The position numbers were made by a program, and so were the translations under genes. This document shows positions 58,936-64,000 of a stretch of DNA of 64,000 bases, in pieces. Source of the DNA: Paraconiothyrium sp. Pb-2020. Lineage: Eukaryota > Ascomycota > Dothideomycetes > Pleosporales > Didymosphaeriaceae. Location of the stretch: contig JAJUBI010000007.1 in the NCBI GenBank assembly GCA_022419385.1, forward strand, positions 3,815,768 to 3,879,767, read 5' to 3'. Below the pieces are notes generated by a model that saw nothing but the letters and a program-made list of their open reading frames with translations, was not told where the DNA came from and ran no database searches. How positions within the stretch are numbered: the first letter of the stretch is position 1; each line of letters begins with the position of its first letter.

Positions 58936-61900
58936 TACCTTCTTAAAGAGCCCCCTCTACACAGAAGCCAATATTAGCGTATATATAATAGAAATATAAA
59001 ATTAAAATGTAGTAGTATAGGTGCTAACTACTTAATAGCTTTCTAGATAGAGTAGAGCGCAAACTATAGAGGGAATAAGAGGTAGTGTAATATATATAAG
59101 AGTAGATTAAATAGAGTGTGCCTCTATTTAACTTTAGATAAGAGTAGGTAGAAAAGTCTAATAGTTAAAGTTTTATAGATACCTTCCCCAGCGCCTATAT
59201 TAGAGATAAATAGACTCTAACAGAGATAATACTAATACTGCATCTAAAATAGACTTAAGTAGTAAAGGTTTAACCCTAATACTCCTCTAGGTACCTATAG
59301 GTGCCCCGTTACCTATACTTAGGTATAACTAGCCAAGATAGGTAATAAGAATATGTAAAGAAAAAGATTAGCTTTATAATATAGTAGTATAAACCTAGAT
59401 ATAAATAGATTGCAGTTAATTATTCCGTCCTAATACAAACTTCTAAAGAACTAACAGAATTAGTGGCAATATAAGTTATAAGATAAGCATAGAAATTAGA
59501 GTAATAATATATAAAATATTATGCTGATATATATAGTGCTAACTATATAATAAGTATAGGTTTAAAGAAACTTTTTAACTTTTAGGGTAATAACTGCCTA
59601 ATATGCTAGGCATCTTTATTAGATAGAATATATATAGACTAGTAATATAGCGTAGAGATATACAAAGTTGCCTAAGATAATAACTATAAAGTAAGGGTAA
59701 ATACCTTTTTCTATAAAGTAAAGCCTAGGCCTAAAGAGTATTATTAGTTTTGTATACTACCTTACAGCTTCTGCGACCGCTATAATAGAATAATAGAATA
59801 TATATAGATGTTTAAGGCCGGCTATAACTCTAGGGTAGATTAATATTATAAATATCTATTTACAATGCGAAGGGCGTTCTACGTAATATAAAAAGGGGAT
59901 AATAAGAATGTCTAGAAATAGGCTATAAAAAGAGTAAGTAGAGAAGCTAGAGGCATTATTATATATAGAACTCTATTATAGCTAAAATACTACTAATAAA
60001 TAGTGCAACTAAATAAGGCTTACCTATTAAGAGAGATATAGACGGTATACAATATTAGTCTAGAATTAGAATTAATATAGTAGAAATAGTTGCTAAACGT
60101 AAATAAGTACATAATTAACTAAATAGGTAAAAGATATAGTATACTATAGTAAATAAGAGGCAGCATTAGTGCACCCATTACCTAATATAATTAATAGTAA
60201 GGCCAACAGGGTAAAACTAGGTACCTAGGGTATCTATTACCCTTACATAGGATACCCTATACCCTAAGTACTAGGGCTATTATATAAACAACGCATATTA
60301 GAACTTTAGACTAACTATATTTTAGTATTTACCTCTAGAATCTTAGCATAGACTTTATTTATATATACTACCTATTATATTATAGTAAGGCCCTAACCCC
60401 ATTTATTCTCTATTTATTCCCTATTAATATAGTTATAGTCTTAGGCTAAGAATATAGTATCTCTATTTAGATTCTTAATAGTAGAGAGAAGTTCTTCTAG
60501 CTAAGGGTATTTTGCTAAGAGGTCTAAGCATAGAAACTATACTCTAGTACTCTACTTATTCTACTTATACCTAACTCTAACCTAGATAACCTACTCTACC
60601 TCTTATAGTAACTTACCTACACTATATACGCAACCCTCTATAAGGTGTATAAGTAGTCTATTTATATAGTAAATAACTATATATTATTTATACTACTCTT
60701 AAATTAAATTCTAGTTATTTTAAACTTACTTTTTAGTATATAGCCTATATAAGGTAAGAGGTGGGTACTTAATTTTATAGAGACAGCTGCTAACAAACGC
60801 TAGAAAATAGATTTAACTAAGTTTATAGATACTCTTAGCACTACCCCTACCTATCTACTAATTCTGGTGTATCCTAACTACGTAAGTGGTTAACACTATT
60901 TTAATCTAGTAAGGATTATTAGGCTATCTAGCTAAGTAGAATTAGAACTAACTACTAGCTAGGCAGATAATTCTACATTAACACTATTATAGCTAGGTAT
61001 TTAGTAGAGTATATATATTAGATACTATTAAAAGCTATATACAGGAGGAGGGGTATATACTTAGAATATTTTTAAATTTCTAATATTCTAAATACTCTAA
61101 GTATATAGCCTACGTGTTCCCTTTAGGTCTAACTTAAGTAAATAATACTTTTACTTTTATTATAACCTAAATACCCTTAGCACTATATTCTATCCTCTTT
61201 TATCTAATCTATATTTATAAACTATACTTACTTATCACATAGCAGTTATACTCCTATTAGGGAATAATTACTTAACTAGAATACTAATAAAATAATACTT
61301 AATTAGAATATAGAAGCCTAACATCTTACCCTCCCTAATAATAATAAACTAATTAATATAAACCGATTTAAGCTTTTGCGTTAAGAGGTTAAATAGAAAT
61401 ATAATTTAGCTAAAGGTGTAGTAGCCAGACTTACCTCTATAAACTATAGTTAGAGTAATACCTAGTTTATAGGTTACCCTACCCTAGAGAAACTTTTTAT
61501 TCCTAATATCCCTCTAAGCACTATAAAGGCGGCTATAACGCTAGTACTATATTTAGGTCTAAATACTACTTAAACTAGAGCCCTTATAAAGCATAGAAAG
61601 CTTACTGTAATTATTACTATATATATATATATAGCTGTAGCCTAGAATTTTAAGAGTATAGATTTCCTTACTATTACCTCTTACCACTAGTTAACAAATA
61701 CTGTAAACTACCTAGGAATTAAAATGTATAAAGTCTATACCTACTTTAGTAACCCTATTAACCTCTTTACCTAGACTATTAGGCAGTTACAGTTTACACT
61801 ATTTAGTAATAATAGTATTTTAGTAACTATTAGTATCTATCTAAGCTGCCATTTCTTATATATATAGGCTGTATTTATTTGGCTTAAGCGTATGCTAAAT

Positions 61901-64000
61901 ATAGAAGTAAAAAAGGTAGTAAAGAAGATAACTAAAGATAAGTTTTATAAGGCCTAGTAGATAATATCTAGTAAGAAAGATAATAATTCTACTGCTAAAC
62001 TATAGGTTATTCTTAATTATATATTAGAATAAGAGGACAAAGGTATAGATAGTAAAGATAAGTAGAGTCTTATAAATAAAAACTCTATATAACTGCTAGA
62101 AGTTAGAACTAATACTCTAACTAAGACTGTAAAGGACGCAAGTAGAAGATTAAGGCTTATTATTAATAAAGATATAGATACTGCCTAGTCTAACACTATT
62201 ATAGAGAGTAATCTAGATACTAATAAAGAGAATCTATTATCTACCTATACTAGGTTACCTAGGCAGCTAAATATATCTAAGAGTTTATAGTTAGCTAGAA
62301 AGCTCTTACACTTTTCTAAGTATATACTAGACTCCTATAACTCTAAGACACACTTATTTTTAAACAGCCGCATAGTTAGGGGTAAATATATTATAAAATT
62401 TGTTAATAGTAGTTATAAAGGTATTAACTAGGTTAATAATATAGCAGAGAACCCCTTCTTTAATCTAGCAGCCTTAAATAATAGAAAGAATAGGTCCTAC
62501 GCCTGTAATATCTAAATTAAATATAAGTTTAACGCACTAGGTACAGCATTAGAGAAGGCTATATCTAATATAAGTAACTCTTCTCTAGGTTATTCTCTAT
62601 CTAGCTAGAATAATAATGTGGTTGCAGCCTATAATATAGAGTTAAGTAAACAGATCCTTAATAGGGAGTATAACTTAGTTAAGAAGCTAACTAAACTTTA
62701 TAAGAATTATACTTAGGTAGAGCGGTTAAGACACTAGGCGCCTATATTACTATATCTAGGGCAGATAGATATTACATATATTTATAATACAATAGATAAG
62801 AGTACAAACTTAGTAGACTAGATTCTTTAGAAATAACTAATTAGAGATGCAGCAAGTTAGTTAGTATAGATAAACCCTCTAGATAGAATAAGTATAATAT
62901 AAAATAAAGATAATAAGGATAAGGCATTAATTTCTAATATATTAATATATATAATGTAAAATTTAAATATAACCTAGAGAAATTACATAAGATAATAGCT
63001 AAGTCTAGCTACTAACTCTATAACTACTAAGTTAGCTTAAGTATTTTTAAAGTAAAGAGGCATAGCAACCCTATAGTGCCTAATATAAGTAATAGTATTA
63101 CTATACTTCTACTCTAAATTACTGCTTTAGCCAAATTCTCTAAACTGGCACGTGGTCTCCTAGACCTTAACCTGGCCTTAAGAGAGGAGTGAGTTAGGTA
63201 GATAGGTAAGAAGAAATTATAAGAAATATATACTAAAAAAATAGAGAAACTTACTACTAAAAAAGATATATTAAAGACACTATATATAGAGAAAGAATAT
63301 ATATATTAAAAGTCTATTAACTAGAAGATAGAAGAGACGTATCTAGAAGTAGTAAAAAAGGTTAAAAGAAGTATACTACTAAAGACCCTAATTAATACTA
63401 GTTAAATATAAAAAATTAAACAACTAATAAAGGTATTAAGAAATAATACTAAACTTAGCCTTCTTTCTAATAAGATTAGGTTAGATAAGATAATACAGAG
63501 TGTTGCAACCTATATATCTATAAGTTACTTACTATAGCAATTCTAGAGACCCTATTTCTAGGGTATTTTAACTATACAGTAGTTACCCTTAAAATAGAGC
63601 CCTATTCTACTATTTTACCCTTAGCACTACACCCTATTTAGTACTAAGTACTATATATGCGTAACTATTACTAATAGTTAACCCTAGGTATTTAATAAGC
63701 AGAAGATAGACCTTTAGTAACTTTATAATAATTAGGACTAGAAAGAACTATAACGCTACTCTAGAGTATTACCTATACTATAGATAATAATACTATACCT
63801 TATTATATAGACTATTTATAACATTAAACGCATAGCTCTGCTTACTAGGGTATTTATCTATAGTAATTTAGCAAATAACCTATCTACTATAGAAGAGGGA
63901 ATAGAATAGATTATAAGTTAATTTTATAACTATTTAGAGCTATTTAACCCGCGTAATAAGAATATTATATTAGTTATTATTATTACGTCTTATAATATAC

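Larger units (their letters stand above)
49270..64000. mobile_element. AT-rich, RIP-degraded repeat block
   Basis: From about 49330 to the window end the composition changes abruptly to A/T-dominated sequence crowded with TA dinucleotides and stop codons in all frames. Where old coding frames can be recognised (see the gypsy and helicase relics), the differences from family consensus are mostly C-to-T or G-to-A transitions, the mark of repeat-induced point mutation on duplicated DNA. Only two parts are identified. The stretches 53236-57060 and 58935-64000 hold sequence of the same kind that I could not assign, apart from a likely continuation of the helicase relic to about 60 kb. The block continues past the window. 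Confidence 0.9.

Noticed and set aside
60160..60300. Locally less mutated segment resembling an LTR end
   Set aside because: It has GGGTATC/GATACCC-like inverted pieces, but I found no second copy in the window and no target-site duplication, so it cannot be called an LTR.
49270..64000. Possible CRISPR-like or centromeric array in the AT block
   Set aside because: The only regular repeat is the 18-bp minisatellite. The AT richness is better explained by RIP, as shown by transition-only decay of gypsy and helicase motifs.

Overview
The window looks like nuclear DNA of a filamentous ascomycete. Genes have short introns (about 45-150 nt, mostly GTRNGN...YAG), and fungus-specific families are present: Zn2Cys6 regulators with a middle homology region, a HET-domain protein, a PTH11/rhodopsin-like 7TM protein and a trans-acting enoyl reductase. 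The last ~14.7 kb is an AT-rich block with the C-to-T/G-to-A decay typical of repeat-induced point mutation (RIP). A Dothideomycete (Pleosporales-like) host with AT isochores is my inference, not something the sequence proves. LAYOUT, 1-14.5 kb: gene-rich and mostly intact. It holds the 3' part of a large disordered Glu/Pro/Arg-rich protein (1-3498, +), a three-exon secreted protein of unknown function (4296-5572, -), an F-box-like protein (6422-7663, -), a 1327-residue secreted protein with two SGNH hydrolase domains separated by FG-GAP/VCBS-type repeats (8084-12234, +), and a secreted ice-binding-like (DUF3494) protein with a Gly-rich and His-rich tail (13422-14465, +). LAYOUT, 14.5-29 kb: gene-poor and decayed. 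It contains a broken Zn2Cys6 fragment (15.65 kb), a bZIP gene (17.7-18.6 kb), a bHLH gene (20.6-21.4 kb), a broken TRI12-like MFS transporter (22.1-23.8 kb) and a long unknown coding relic with two in-frame stops and a frameshift (25.8-28.35 kb). LAYOUT, 29.6-47.1 kb: a membrane-anchored pepsin-fold protein lacking its first catalytic Asp, an F-box gene whose second codon is a stop, a cullin-1-like gene and an ankyrin-type gene that are both truncated and converge on the same ~135-bp gap, two Zn2Cys6 regulator genes tail to tail, an intact 7TM rhodopsin-like gene, an intact LovC/ToxD-like enoyl reductase with no polyketide synthase beside it, and a LINE RNase H relic. LAYOUT, 47.3-49.26 kb: a single-exon HET-domain gene directly at the isochore border. 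LAYOUT, 49.3-64 kb: no intact gene. Reading through the C-to-T/G-to-A damage recovers a Ty3/gypsy gag, CCHC knuckle, protease and pre-RT segment (50.5-52.7 kb), an 18-bp minisatellite of about 24 units (52.79-53.23 kb) where the reverse transcriptase should follow, and a RecQ/SF2-type helicase relic whose motifs I, II, III and VI stay in one frame (57.1-58.9 kb). HOW THE PARTS RELATE: there is no operon-like logic. The 38-47 kb segment (two regulators, 7TM protein, orphan trans-enoyl reductase) could be the remains of a secondary-metabolism locus. Several genes between 15 and 47 kb carry single stops that look like CAG/CAA to TAG/TAA or TGG to TGA, as expected if RIP spread out of the repeat block or acted on duplicated genes.
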